DNA of 64,000 nucleotides from positions 18,548,372 to 18,612,371 of the forward strand of contig JAJEKV010000017.1 of the NCBI GenBank assembly GCA_021234155.1. Reading direction: 5' to 3'. The position numbers and the translations under genes are program-made. The stretch's first letter is position 1, and every line of letters starts with the position of its first letter. Shown here in pieces: positions 1 to 10,060 of the stretch. The stretch comes from Isoetes taiwanensis. Its lineage: Eukaryota > Streptophyta > Lycopodiopsida > Isoetales > Isoetaceae. The notes beneath the pieces are model-generated. The model saw nothing but the letters and a program-made list of their open reading frames with translations, searched no databases and was not told the DNA's origin.

Positions 1-410
1 CACCCTGCGATGTGATTTTTCTCTTGTTAACCAGTTATCTTCATGACAGTTATATTTTCTTAATGCATCATTATGGTTTTTATCTTATATGGGAAGAATT
101 TTCATTAGGATCTGATGATTGGTATAATGCTGCGATGGTTCTTGACATATGTTTAGCATAAACATTATTTTGGAAGTTTAGGACATACTTTGCTAATGCT
201 GTATGTTTGTAGAAGTCCATGTTGGGCATTTTGGAGTCAACCTTATTCGTCTCTCTGATGTTTCTTTGATGGCTTTTCAGATATTTTTCCATGCTACGAT
301 CAGTCCTCTTCATTATTTATGGGCTTGGTCTTAGTCTCTGTCCTTCAGTCTCGTGCCACTTCTACTTTGTTAAGTTACTCTTCTGCCTGGCTACAGTTCG
401 CGAGTAGTTT
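1..410. other. AT-rich flank, no gene recognised
   Basis: No convincing coding region is seen. A short open frame on the minus strand has no family features. The segment leads into the tyrosine-recombinase pseudogene, whose N-terminal part may begin just upstream of 411, since its frame is blocked by a stop at about 405. Confidence 0.5.
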
Positions 411-1238
411 GTGTCTCATGGGGTTCCAGTTTTGCCAGCGTCCTCCTTACACGTCACTGCCTTTCTTTCTACCTTAGTCTCTCGTCGTCGTAGCTCAGCC
501 TCAGTGGGAGTTGCCGCTGCATCAATTGCATTCATCCACAACCTGATCAATGTTCCTTCCCCTTGTGCAACCCCGCTTTCTATGTTAGTCCGTCAAACAG
601 CACCACGCATGCAGTCAACCACACAGTCTCGCTTACCTCTTGCGGCATCCTACATTCGCCAGATCATCACATTGCTTGCCCATCCGCATGCCGATTGGCG
701 TAGCCTTATGAAAGCCTCCCTGGTCACAATTTGTTTTGCAGGTTTTCTTCGTATTTCTGAGGCCCTTCACTTAAATTGGCGTGATCTTACCTTTTTTCCT
801 GACCATGTCCTTTTAACCATTCGGAAATCTAAATGTGATCAAGCTGTTAGAGGTCAGGAAGTCGTAATTGCTCGTACTTTTTCTCCCTTCTGCCCAGTTG
901 CGTTGTTGCAGCGCCTGCTAACCAATTGTTGCTTTCGTACTTATGATCCATCTGAGGGGGGCCCTCTTTTCTGCTCATGTTTGTTATCTTCTTGCCCTTT
1001 ATCTTATTCCACTGCCCGCTCCTGGTGGTTTAAGTCCGTAAGCCTCATCGGCTTAGATCCCTATAGTTTTGGCATCCACGTAGGTTGACGTGGTGGTGCC
1101 ACAGCTGTTGCAGCTGCGTCTATCCCTTCAGAGGTTGTTCGCTCTCATGGGCGATGGCGCTCGGTATCTTCCCACTCCCGCTACATTCGTCCTGACATCC
1201 AAGACCGTCTCGTGGTATCACGCAATCTTGGTCTTTGA
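411..1238 (+). pseudogene. tyrosine recombinase (phage-integrase-like), inactivated
   Basis: A tyrosine recombinase breaks and rejoins DNA through a tyrosine nucleophile helped by Arg-His-Arg residues. The frame reads 225 codons, a TGA at 1086-1088, then 49 more codons in the same frame to a TGA at 1236-1238. The first catalytic Arg lies in FLRISEAL (about 742-765). The second box should be H-x-x-R-R-G-G-A. Here it reads H-V-G-stop-R-G-G-A, so the catalytic Arg of HxxR is the stop codon; a CGA-to-TGA change explains it simply. RSHGRW and the nucleophile region SRYIRPD (Tyr at 1182-1184) follow. An N-terminal helical domain (about 411-700) precedes the catalytic domain. No introns are evident. 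Such enzymes belong to DIRS, Ngaro or Crypton-type mobile elements, and I cannot say which. A second, more decayed relative lies near 31.6-32.7 kb. Confidence 0.8.
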
Positions 1239-1270
1239 GGTAGGTTCCTCTTTTGTCGGCTGAATATGTG

Positions 1271-2181
1271 TGTTGTAGGACCCATCCTAGGAATGCCATG
1301 GTTCTATTGCTAATGCAATAGAACCATCATTCCTTGGATGAGGACGTCTCTCCACATCCCCTCTTCAGTTTTCCTCTATTTATAGGTTCAGGTTTCTCTC
1401 CAGCCTTTTCATCAGCGTTCTCTTGAGCTGCTGTTGGTCTTACACTATTCTTCCAGTCTCCCACCTCACCCTCCCTATATCAGTTTGTCTTTGCCCAGAG
1501 TCTTCTATAGTTTCCTTGATATTTTCTCTGTTTAAGCATATGTCAGCGTTTATTTATGGTATTGCATGTTGGTGTTGGCATGATTGTGCTTTGTATCTCT
1601 AGGAAGTCTTATGACTTCTAAGAATATTTCTTTCTCTCGGCGTGGCACCGTAGCCTCCGAGGAAGTACAATTTGGTGGTCTCCCATGCTTCTCTGGGCAG
1701 TTTGCACCAAATTGGTCGACTGGTTTTTCTCCCCTTCTTTTTTCAATCTGGCGTGGTCCTGCGACCTCCGGTCCTCCCTCCTTTTATCTACTTCAGTTGT
1801 GTATCATTACTACATCTTGTCCTTGCTAAGGACACCTAACCACTTAACATGTGGCTTTTTCAATGTTCGCAGATCGGTCTGGAGTTAATGGCATTCTAGG
1901 TTCACAATGGAGCTATCGGATTCTTCATCAAATCTCGTTTTGGCTTGGAATCGAGGTCGTCTGTTATAGCTGGTCCTTAACAATGCGGAAGAGACCCAGT
2001 AATCACTTCAATTGTTCCCGAAGGATTATATAAGGTTACATTATTCTATGCTCTCGATGACTGTCTATTATTCGGAGCATATTTATTTTTTGGACTATAA
2101 TTTTAGTCCTTTTTTTCCTATCCTATTGGGGTACTGTATTCAGCAATTTCATGTTTTGTAGGATCCATCCTAGGAATGACA
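1271..2181. repeat. hairpin plus 24-30 bp direct repeats downstream of the recombinase
   Basis: Positions 1271-1298 and 2152-2181 share the core GTAGGAYCCATCCTAGGAAT as direct repeats about 880 bp apart. The first copy runs into a strong hairpin: arm 1286-1310 pairs with 1315-1337, loop about 4 bases. Repeats next to a tyrosine-recombinase gene could be element termini, as in Ngaro-type split direct repeats, but this is inference. Open frames between the repeats (1584-2033) have no recognisable family. Confidence 0.5.
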
Positions 2182-3821
2182 ATTTCTAAGGTCTTTGATG
2201 GGTACTACAATAATTTTTGAAATACACCACTGATTTTTAAATGGATTCCTCAAGTTATAAAGATAATTATGACTTTCTTTGTTATGACTTTCTTTGTTAC
2301 TAAATTCTCTGGCATACAAAGTCAGTTCCTATCATCTTTTTTATTTATTCTGTATGTTTTTTGTAGGGTTGTAAGGCTTTTTAAGCACTTTGCATCAACG
2401 ACTTTAGAGTATAAAAGTTCATTTGACTTGCAAAATGATGAGTTGGTTACCTATTTCTTTTTGTTAAGAACATATGTTTTACTTTGCATGTTTGTTTGAC
2501 TTGTGGAGCTAGATATAGGCCACATAAATTCATCGAGAAAGAAGCATGTGTATTCTAACAAATGTGAAAACTCAGGCAATTGTTTAAGTTTCTTATGATC
2601 TAAAACGTTAACATTGACTGATGATTGAGATGCTTTGATTTAGGGAAGGCACAACAAAAGAGAAGGCAACAATAAAAGAATTCCGCATTCTCTGAATATG
2701 TGATTATGTGCAACAATGAGCAAGATTTGAATCAATTAGTTTTTCAATTGTCGACACGAAGTTGGCCTCAGAAAATTGATTTGTGCGTTGGTTGACATCT
2801 TGCACATAAGAGGCTCATTGACACAAAGAACCAGTATATAGAAAAGAGATATTAGCCATTGTGCTATTATTAATACATTTGTCATGCACTGTTTCTGTAT
2901 TTATCTGCATGCTAATATCCTAAAACGACCAATCCATTTATTAAATGTCAACTTTAAGAATCTAGGCATATTACAGTATGTTTTGCACATAAATCTAAGA
3001 AATCACAAATGCACGTATTCAATATTCTGGATAAATCATAGATATTACTTGCCTAATCTACACGTACTACTGTTCTAGTAGAAATTGGATCCCTGTCATG
3101 CGGATGGCATCGTGACTCATATGAGATTCTATGGTTTCCATCTGGATAAATGAGATCATTCCTGGAGCTATGGATCTCGTCAAACGATGGCGATTGAGAA
3201 CTTTTCTTGTATCATGCTTATGACCGTTGATACTGAAAGGAAGAAGCCGGTAGAGATGCACAACCATAGCTTGAGAGAGATCTTGGTAGATGCTGATATT
3301 GGGTGTAGAGATATTGGCTGATATGGCACATCATCTATTTACCTTATCATACAAATCAGCAGATCTGATTTTGCTCCTGTACAAGTTCGGTTCTATGGGC
3401 TTTTTAAAAGTCCTTTTGCAATTTACAGACATTCTTGGAGCTTCAATGCTTCTTCAATAACCAATTCTGCTGGTTCTACTATTCATTTCAAATTGGTGAG
3501 AGTTGCCAACACTTTCTTAGAATAATTTGTGTTTCTAGCGTATATTTCTATAAATCTGGCTTTGTTTCTTTCTAGTTTGATTTAATGCTAGCCCTTTACA
3601 TGTAGACAGTAGCATCCAAGGCGCAAAGGACTTCAATTATAGCCACCTTGTTTATTTCTTCTAAGTTGGAATGGCAGAATACAGTAAGGATGGAATGCAA
3701 ATGCTAATAAATCCGTCCTTACTTGCCATAAAGGTACAACTATTCTCTACTAGTTGGAGTCGATTTTCGTGAACAAACCATGGAATCAATTCTACTATAC
3801 AAATTTTAATTCAATAACTTT
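2182..3821. other. intergenic, no gene recognised
   Basis: AT-rich sequence with only short, featureless open frames. No repeat family was recognised. It may include 5' exons or promoter of the transposase-like gene that begins at about 3822, but no splice structure could be shown. Confidence 0.4.
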
Positions 3822-4565
3822 ATGCTAACTTACTTTATGTTTTTATGCATGCAAAATGCTAAAAAAAAGCCCAATGATGCTGATCAAGGCAAGGAAAAAT
3901 CCCCAAATAATGAAGATGATGCCCAAGGAAAGGAAAATACCTCAAATGATGTTGATGATGGCAAACGAAAGAAAAAGACTCCAAATAATGTTGATGATGG
4001 CAAAGGAAAGGAAAAGACCACAAATGAAAATGATGATGCCAAAGGAAAGGAAATTGCACTTTATACTCGGGTCGATTGGAAAAACAAAAAGGTCAAGATC
4101 CTGCATACATGCAACAGAGAGGCAGTAGGAGAAGGGATTATTGTTCTAGCAGATCCTATCAATGCAGTCAATGATGAAAGATTAGGGGAGGACAGGTTAG
4201 GTGTGGCAATCTCAAAATTATATGACAATTGGAAGGAAAAAGGTTCAGGCAAACAAGAATGCCTTGCTTGTGTGAAGCAACTAGAGGTTCCAACTATTGT
4301 TGCATGGCCTAGGGATAGTATTCAACTGGAGGGGAACTACATGTTTCCTATAGATGCAGAATCATTGTCAATAATGTTCACACAGTGTAGCAAGAGGCCA
4401 CTTCCAACTTTCAAACATTATCCCACCAAAAGATGCAAGTCAGATTATGATTGTTCTCCTGAAGCCCTGATGAAGGTTAGAAGAAGTGAATGTTGTTGGG
4501 CCTCTTGTATTAGAATGTTCACAATAGACGAGATGGTGGGAGCAAGAGCTATATCAGAAACATAA
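3822..4565 (+). CDS. N-terminal part of the DUF7869-like transposase-type gene
   Basis: This 247-codon frame carries the front of the protein continued at 4528-6600. Residues about 12-85 are an acidic and lysine-rich tract of four to five degenerate 13-residue repeats (D-D-x-x-G-K-E-K-type), encoded by a 39-bp repeat, and probably disordered. Residues about 90-190 contain GEGIIVLADP and a VAWPRDSI motif. They resemble a domain often found in front of plant transposase-like proteins; I recall this pattern but could not check it. A Cys-containing motif (SECCWASCIRMF) at the end matches the start of the next module. Frame 0 ends at TAA 4563-4565, while the next frame (+1) is already open from 4528, so a frameshift or unseen intron falls in that overlap. 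The start codon is uncertain; a second Met lies at codon 10. Confidence 0.6.
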   Translation: MLTYFMFLCMQNAKKKPNDADQGKEKSPNNEDDAQGKENTSNDVDDGKRKKKTPNNVDDGKGKEKTTNENDDAKGKEIALYTRVDWKNKKVKILHTCNREAVGEGIIVLADPINAVNDERLGEDRLGVAISKLYDNWKEKGSGKQECLACVKQLEVPTIVAWPRDSIQLEGNYMFPIDAESLSIMFTQCSKRPLPTFKHYPTKRCKSDYDCSPEALMKVRRSECCWASCIRMFTIDEMVGARAISET

Positions 4566-4647
4566 GTGTGATAGCAGGAGGAATTTCATATACACCATAT
4601 TTGGCTATGCAATTCAGGATGAAAGATCAAAGAAGAAAAGATTCCCA

Positions 4648-6600
4648 TTGAACGGAAAGTGGATATGTTCAAAAGCATGGATGGCTACACATGGAATTCC
4701 AACCTCTTCTTGGCACAACTGGCAAAAGAGACATGAAAATGGTAGTAAAATTGCATTGCACGGGAACACTGGCCTGGTAAGGCCTACCTCAAGAACTATA
4801 GCTGGAAAGGAAATATTTGAAAGATATGTGGATTTCAATGCAGAAAACATGCCACATAAGAGTAAGAAGGATGAACATGGTAGAGTTATTGTTGAAAAGA
4901 GATTGCCATCCCATTGTACCCAGAAGAGCATATTAGAGAAAATAAATGCATTGCTTCGGGAACTTGGAGTGGCCTCTATATCCCAGCCCAGTTTTAATAG
5001 GCTATGGAATAAGCATTTCAAGCATGTGACCATAGCAACTTCAAACAACTTTGCAAAGTGCAATTTATGTGCTAAGCTGAAGGAGACACTAGATAAGACT
5101 GTGCAACCAAGTCTAAGGGCAAAGATAAGGGAACATATGAAGGACCATATGACAGATCAACTATCATGTAAATCAACTTATTGGATGTGGAGGACCTTAT
5201 CTGCAATGGAACCTAATAACTGTCTATGTATTATACATGATAAAATGGACCAACAGAAGACTTGTCTTCCACAATTCAAGTACATTCCTAAGTCATGTGG
5301 AAGATCATACCATTTGCAGATTTCAATGACGGGGGCAATATTGCATGGGCAGTCTCAGATCTACTATGGTCATTTCAGTTTAGAGTTGTGGAGTGATGGT
5401 CCAGATTTTCACATTGGGAGTATCATGAGGTGTTTAAGAAACTATGAGAATGGTTACAATGGTCACCTCCAGGATCCTACAGCTAGCCAGGCACTACATA
5501 GTGCATTGTTGGATGGAACCCCTAATAGTATTGAAAAGTTTAGCAAGGCAAGGTTTAGGAGGCATGAACCTAATGAACATGTTGGAGCTTCAACATCTCG
5601 TGCTAAACCTCGAGATCTGCCCAGAAAGCTCCTCTTGCAACGAGATAATTGTGCTGGTCAAAATAAGAACAGGTGGATGTTTTCTTTCCTATCATACTTA
5701 ACAGCTGTGGGTATTTTTGAAAGAGTCAATTTGGGGTTGCTAATGCCCGGACATACTCATGAGGATGTGGACACATTGTTTGGAAAATATAGTCATGTAT
5801 TGAGACAACAGACAATTACCAACTTTCCCAGGCTATTGGAAATATTTCATGGATGTACAAATCCATCTCCTATAGGATCTCTCATAGAAGAAGTGCCTGA
5901 TTGGAAGAGTTTTGTAGATGGTTATGCTCTCGACATGGAAAGTCCTTCTAGACCTCTTCAATTCACTTTTTGGGTGAGAGAAGGGATTCCAATCATACAA
6001 TGGAAAATGAGACCTTCAGAGGAGAAGTGGAGAGGTGGGACAGAAATTTGGTACAGGGATGCAAATGGAAAGCCTATGATACCTTCTGGTCAACCAAAAG
6101 CTCTAAAACCAACTGAAGAAGTGAAGCAATTAGGATTGACTAAGGATGGCACCAATGACTACATCAAGCATTGGCAAACTAATTCAGATGAGACTAATCG
6201 TGCATTGATAGATTATTGGAAGAAGGTGATCAACTTGTTGGATGAGGTAGACACATCCTCAGAAGAGCTGAAAGAAGGGTGGTTCTCTAAAAGTAGGTGG
6301 AAAACATTAGCTGGTGCTGACGAAGATGATGGTACCATTAGTAGCATTGTTAAGGCATATGCTCCTCCTCAATCTGATAAACACTATGTTGGTCCTAAGA
6401 AGGATAGGCCAAAATATCTAGGCATGGATTGTTATGAACCTTCTACTGACGTGGAGTGCCACCAATTTGTAGTAGTAAAACCAGCAGATCTAGAGACCTA
6501 TCCAGTGTGGCTGGAATACACTATCTCGGATATTTGCAAACAAGAAGGTGATGTTAACTTCAATAAGGTGCACGTGGAATGGTGGTATCCAGTACATTAG
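4648..6600 (+). CDS. DUF7869-like transposase-type protein, main body
   Basis: This frame of 650 codons is open upstream to 4528, so the 4648 Met is internal and the true protein continues from the 3822-4565 frame. Upstream codons give CDSRRNF and WICSKAWM, a conserved front motif in these proteins. Acid residues that could form a DDE-type RNase-H-fold site are IIHDKMD (Asp198 and Asp201), QRDNCAGQNKNR (Asp333) and GHTHEDVD (368-375). A Cys pair (CNLCAKL) lies near residue 139. I place it by memory in the family called DUF7869, abundant in some plant and algal genomes and probably transposon-derived; function is not proven. The stop at 6598-6600 is TAG, and the same frame continues for 61 more codons that match a second genomic copy, so this is either a nonsense mutation or readthrough. 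The gene is long, undegraded and may be recent. Confidence 0.65.
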   Translation: MNGKWICSKAWMATHGIPTSSWHNWQKRHENGSKIALHGNTGLVRPTSRTIAGKEIFERYVDFNAENMPHKSKKDEHGRVIVEKRLPSHCTQKSILEKINALLRELGVASISQPSFNRLWNKHFKHVTIATSNNFAKCNLCAKLKETLDKTVQPSLRAKIREHMKDHMTDQLSCKSTYWMWRTLSAMEPNNCLCIIHDKMDQQKTCLPQFKYIPKSCGRSYHLQISMTGAILHGQSQIYYGHFSLELWSDGPDFHIGSIMRCLRNYENGYNGHLQDPTASQALHSALLDGTPNSIEKFSKARFRRHEPNEHVGASTSRAKPRDLPRKLLLQRDNCAGQNKNRWMFSFLSYLTAVGIFERVNLGLLMPGHTHEDVDTLFGKYSHVLRQQTITNFPRLLEIFHGCTNPSPIGSLIEEVPDWKSFVDGYALDMESPSRPLQFTFWVREGIPIIQWKMRPSEEKWRGGTEIWYRDANGKPMIPSGQPKALKPTEEVKQLGLTKDGTNDYIKHWQTNSDETNRALIDYWKKVINLLDEVDTSSEELKEGWFSKSRWKTLAGADEDDGTISSIVKAYAPPQSDKHYVGPKKDRPKYLGMDCYEPSTDVECHQFVVVKPADLETYPVWLEYTISDICKQEGDVNFNKVHVEWWYPVH

Positions 6601-6786
6601 TTGAGTAATGTCACCGATAAAGAAAGATATTCAGATTGTTGGACAAGGAGGTGGAGGAGAAATCCTAGTGATCTTGATCTTTGGCTAGACATTGAAACCG
6701 TATTGTACTCGTGGACTCCAAAAACTATTACAAGTAAAACAGCGAGAGTTAAAATACCTCAGGATATAAGGAATAGAATAGAATAG
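6601..6786 (+). pseudogene. C-terminal extension of the transposase-type gene after an in-frame TAG
   Basis: The codons continue directly in frame after the TAG at 6598-6600. They include VLYSWTPKTITSKTARVKIP. Nearly the same peptide (VLYSWTPKTIPSKTARVTIP) is encoded on the minus strand at about 28430-28530. Conservation of the peptide in two places shows that the extension was once translated. The frame ends at TAG 6784-6786, within a short AATAG repeat. Confidence 0.65.
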
Positions 6787-7310
6787 AATATACATTATTG
6801 TCCCTTGTGCCCTGAGGCCTCTGGACTTATGTAGCATGGGCGAGCTCCCCGACGGGTGTTACTAGCACATCACGCTGGTTTTATTGTAGCCTTTTCTGAA
6901 GGCTGACTTTTTTCTATTAATACCATGGTCCAAATTTTTATTACTTTGTTTAAGGTCCATACTAGACTAATCTTGTACAGACTATCTAGTTTACACGTAT
7001 AGGCTTTTAAGTTCTACCACGTCGGGGATCATCATCGTATACCCCCAATAACCAACTCCCAAAGATAAATATACATTGGCAAGGTTTGAACCCATGACCA
7101 AATGCACATTTATTTTGGCATTATTAGGCATATACCAACTCACCACACATCCGTTGGGCAAAACTTTTGCCTTACATGCACACTTTGTAGGCAGGATTTA
7201 ATCCCGCCTTAGGGAGTCTAGGTCCTAGGGGCAACTCTAGGGGCATGGCTTTTTAGCCTCACCATCCTAGTGCCACCTACCATAGTCCCACCCTGCAATA
7301 GCAAATTCTC
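6787..7310. other. non-coding, probably LINE-derived in its 3' part
   Basis: No open frame of note. The right part leads without a visible break into the zinc-binding C-terminus of a LINE, so it may be degenerate LINE sequence. Confidence 0.35.
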
Positions 7311-7875
7311 CATAGATGTGTTCGAGTGAATGTCGTGGTTCACAAGATGAACCCTAGAGTCTCAGATCGTTGCCCTCTCTGTGGCCAACATGTTGAAACT
7401 ATTGAACACTGCTTCTTCTTGTGCGATCATCTACGGCTTGCTTGGGAGTGGTTGTTCACTCTTTTCAGTGTGTCTCTCAATAGCCAGGAGATCCTACTTG
7501 CACTTTATCCCCCTGTTTGGCCTAACTTGCGTAAGCGGGCATTTCAGCTTGCTTCTAGTTGGATTTTGTGGTCTATCTGGCAGAGGCGACGTTTGTGTAT
7601 TTTCCAAGGTGCACACATCTCTGATCAGCAGCTTCTCTGTTGTGCTCAGCAGAAGATCACTAAAGCTTATTGTTGCTCATCTCTAGCTGATGATAAAAAA
7701 GAGATAATTTGGCAGACGTATTTACGGTGTTCTTCTTATGCATAGACGGGTGTTTTTGCCTAGTTGGGTCAGCCTATCCACTAGGGTTTTATTCCTGTCT
7801 GTGCATTGTGTATTGTGAATTTGTTCTTGTCAATAAAAAGAGCCTCACGTCCTTAAAAAAAAAAAAAAAAAAAAA
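7311..7875 (+). pseudogene. LINE 3' end (zf-RVT domain) with poly(A) tail
   Basis: The frame from 7311 to a stop at 7743-7745 encodes the zinc-binding C-terminus of a plant LINE reverse transcriptase: CPLCGQHVETIEHCFFLC, then a tryptophan-rich tail (WILWSIWQRRR). The 3' UTR has AATAAA at 7832-7837 and ends in 21 A residues (7855-7875), the mark of target-primed reverse transcription. Everything upstream of the zinc domain is missing, so this is a typical 5'-truncated copy. It is related to the minus-strand fragment at 61836-62640, which shares IEHCF-LCDHL and SQEILL. The repeat beginning at 7876 starts exactly after the tail. Confidence 0.85.
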
Positions 7876-9072
7876 GAATATTTAATTCAACTAGTTATTG
7901 CAGCATTGTCATGGGTTTTGTTTTGCATTTAATGGACATCATGATAAACAAGAAAACTTTTGAGTGAATATTTGTCAGGTAACTGCAAAGCTACATAATA
8001 AAACTATCTATTATGATACCATGCAGTTTTTTATGTTTAGATTTTTATATTATCGTGCCAATTACCATGCCAATTACGAAGTCCCAATCTAGGAAGTACT
8101 TCTATTCCACACAACAAATTTTCTAGGCTAATTTCAAAATAACCTAAGTAGTGAATAGAAATAGGCTCTTTGTAGTCATCAAAGATTTCCTCGAATAGTA
8201 TGGTTACTTTTAGGAATCTCTTAATGCAAAAATAAGTGCAAGACCACATGATGAGTTCATGTTAACTACTATGGTTCAAGTTGATTAGTACTTACTACGG
8301 TGGCATTGACTCATAACATGAAATTGTTCTGAACATATGGCCATCAACATTCAACTTCTAAGTTTGGTTACGACGTCCAAAAAATGCGTTAATGGTGAAT
8401 GCATGTGTTATATAGAAGGAAAAAAGGAAATCTTCTTATTTTCATAAAAATAGCTCAATCCCGTCGTATATGGGCCCACAACGAGCGCTTGCACCCAATG
8501 CTACTTGTATCCAATGAAGAGAATACGAAAAAAACCAAGAGGGTGGAATTTTCCTTCAACGACCTGTTCTTGTATCAAGGAATTGTTTCGCCATTGTCAG
8601 CTCTAGGTTGGGCAGTGTCGCTAGCTAACAAGTGCCAAAGAGTAAAAAAGCTCACCAACAAAGGGCTCCACTTGTGGCCAATGCTACTTGTAGCCATTAA
8701 TACAATTGACAAAATGAAAAAGAGGGGGGTCAAATTTCGTCCTCAATCTACTCGTTTTCACGTCAATGAATCTTCTAACCATTGTCACTTCCCTATTGAG
8801 TATGTCGCCAGCTAACAATACTACCAAAAACATCAAATTTCATCGTCCCTCTTAATTCCGAGAAATTTTACTAGAATTTCATTAGTTTTCATAATAACAT
8901 ATGCCAATTGTGAAGTTCTAGACTACAAAAAAACTTCAAAGCTAATTGCGAAATAATAAGAGAACTAGATAATGGAATGGGCAATAAATTTGGCTATTTG
9001 TAATCACTGAAAATTTCTTAGAATTTTGCAACCTAAATTATTAGTATCTCAGAGCTCAAGTTAGTTAAACTC
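7876..9072. repeat. dispersed repeat R, copy A
   Basis: This 1.2 kb AT-rich segment is repeated in the same orientation at 22206 to about 23430, beginning with GAATATTTAATTCAACTAG in both. It contains subrepeats built around GCTACTTGTATCCA (about 8499 and 8683). Open frames such as 8399-8815 are shared with the other copy but are interrupted differently, so they are unlikely to be genes. The left edge abuts a LINE poly(A) tail. No terminal inverted repeats were found. Confidence 0.75.
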
Positions 9073-9079
9073 TCCTTGT

Positions 9080-9830
9080 TTACACCTTCTTAGACAAGCT
9101 CTTGGTCAATATATTCCTCTAGGCAAGAAGGCTGTCAAGCCAATCCTACTTTGGGCATTGTTTCAGACTCTGCATCTTTTTCATTTTTGCATGGCTTGTT
9201 GACAGCATGGGAGGCAGTCAAACATCTTTTATGGCCATGCCCCCTCAGGGCCTGTTGGAGGGGTAAGAGAGATCAGTGGTTCGCCAGATGGAACGTGCAG
9301 GAGCACAGATGTGTGCAGGTGGACACAGAGGCCGATCGTGACAGCCTGCGGGAGTACCTGGACGCTTGCTTCCTTGGCAAGCTCTGGGACCCCGGCGCTC
9401 TAGAGCAGGTCAAAACGGCCCATTACAAGGAGCACATCAAGCCCGCATTGGCCCGGGGCCCGCAGCTCTACCAGCTGCCCCTGAAAAGGCGCAGGCTCAT
9501 TGCCTCCATTCGCATAGGTGCCCACCATCTCCGCATCGAGACGGGCAGGTGGATTGGAGAGCCCCGCTAGGACAGGCTCTGTCAGTGCTGTCAAACGGGT
9601 GCCATTGAGGATGAGTCTCACACTTTCCAGAGTTGTCCAGCATTCAGTCAGATCCGGGCCAGATACATTCCCTTAGTACGGCCGGACTTGCCCCTACATT
9701 TGCTGACGAACACACCGTCAGTACGTGCTCTGAGGTCGTACATTCAGGAGGTACTGGATCTGCGAGCCCACCTTTGTCCTCGCCTGGCTGCCCGCTGATC
9801 AGGCACTATGGGTACGGTACATGAGTGTAT
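9080..9830 (+). pseudogene. chimeric LINE reverse-transcriptase C-terminus
   Basis: Two LINE families appear fused. The first part (about 9080-9240) reads LLWALFQTL ... HGLLTAWEAVKHL. It matches the fragments at 29147-29869 (-) and 58677-58965. The second part (about 9245-9830) reads QWFARWNVQ, HHLRIETGRW, then CQCC ... EDESHTFQSCP, a CCHC knuckle typical of the LINE end, related to the fragments at 13440-14380 and 28590-29129. A TAG interrupts the second part at 9568-9570. No start codon is expected because the copy is 5'-truncated. Confidence 0.75.
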
Positions 9831-10060
9831 ATATTTGTGTGTTTTTGCATTTCGTATATTGGAACAGTTTGTCAGCAGGATGATTGCTGCCACGGTTTTT
9901 CCCTCGAAAACCCTCCGGGGCGGGGTTTTTTTAATCCGGGTACTTTTGTATTGGGTCCCATAGACCGATCGGTCTCCGTGGACGATAAAAATTAATTCAT
10001 TCATTCATTCATCCCTCCCTCCCTCCCTCCCTCCCTCCCTCCCTCCTTCCTTCCTTCCTT
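9831..10060 (+). repeat. LINE 3' UTR with hairpin motif and ATTC/CCCT/CCTT microsatellite tail
   Basis: After the coding part comes a short structured motif, GGTTTTTCCCTCGAAAACCC followed by a G-rich strand GGGGCGGGGTTTTTT (9894-9939). The copy ends in simple repeats: (ATTC)n, (CCCT)n and (CCTT)n at about 9993-10060, as many LINEs do. A related but decayed ending (ATGGGCGGATTAAAA before CTTCC repeats) is seen at about 20830-20900. The structured motif recurs at 38006 and 38350. Confidence 0.65.

Noticed and set aside
8399-8815. 138-codon open frame as a gene
   Set aside because: It lies in repeat R; the second copy at 22673 is interrupted at different points, so the frame is not under selection.
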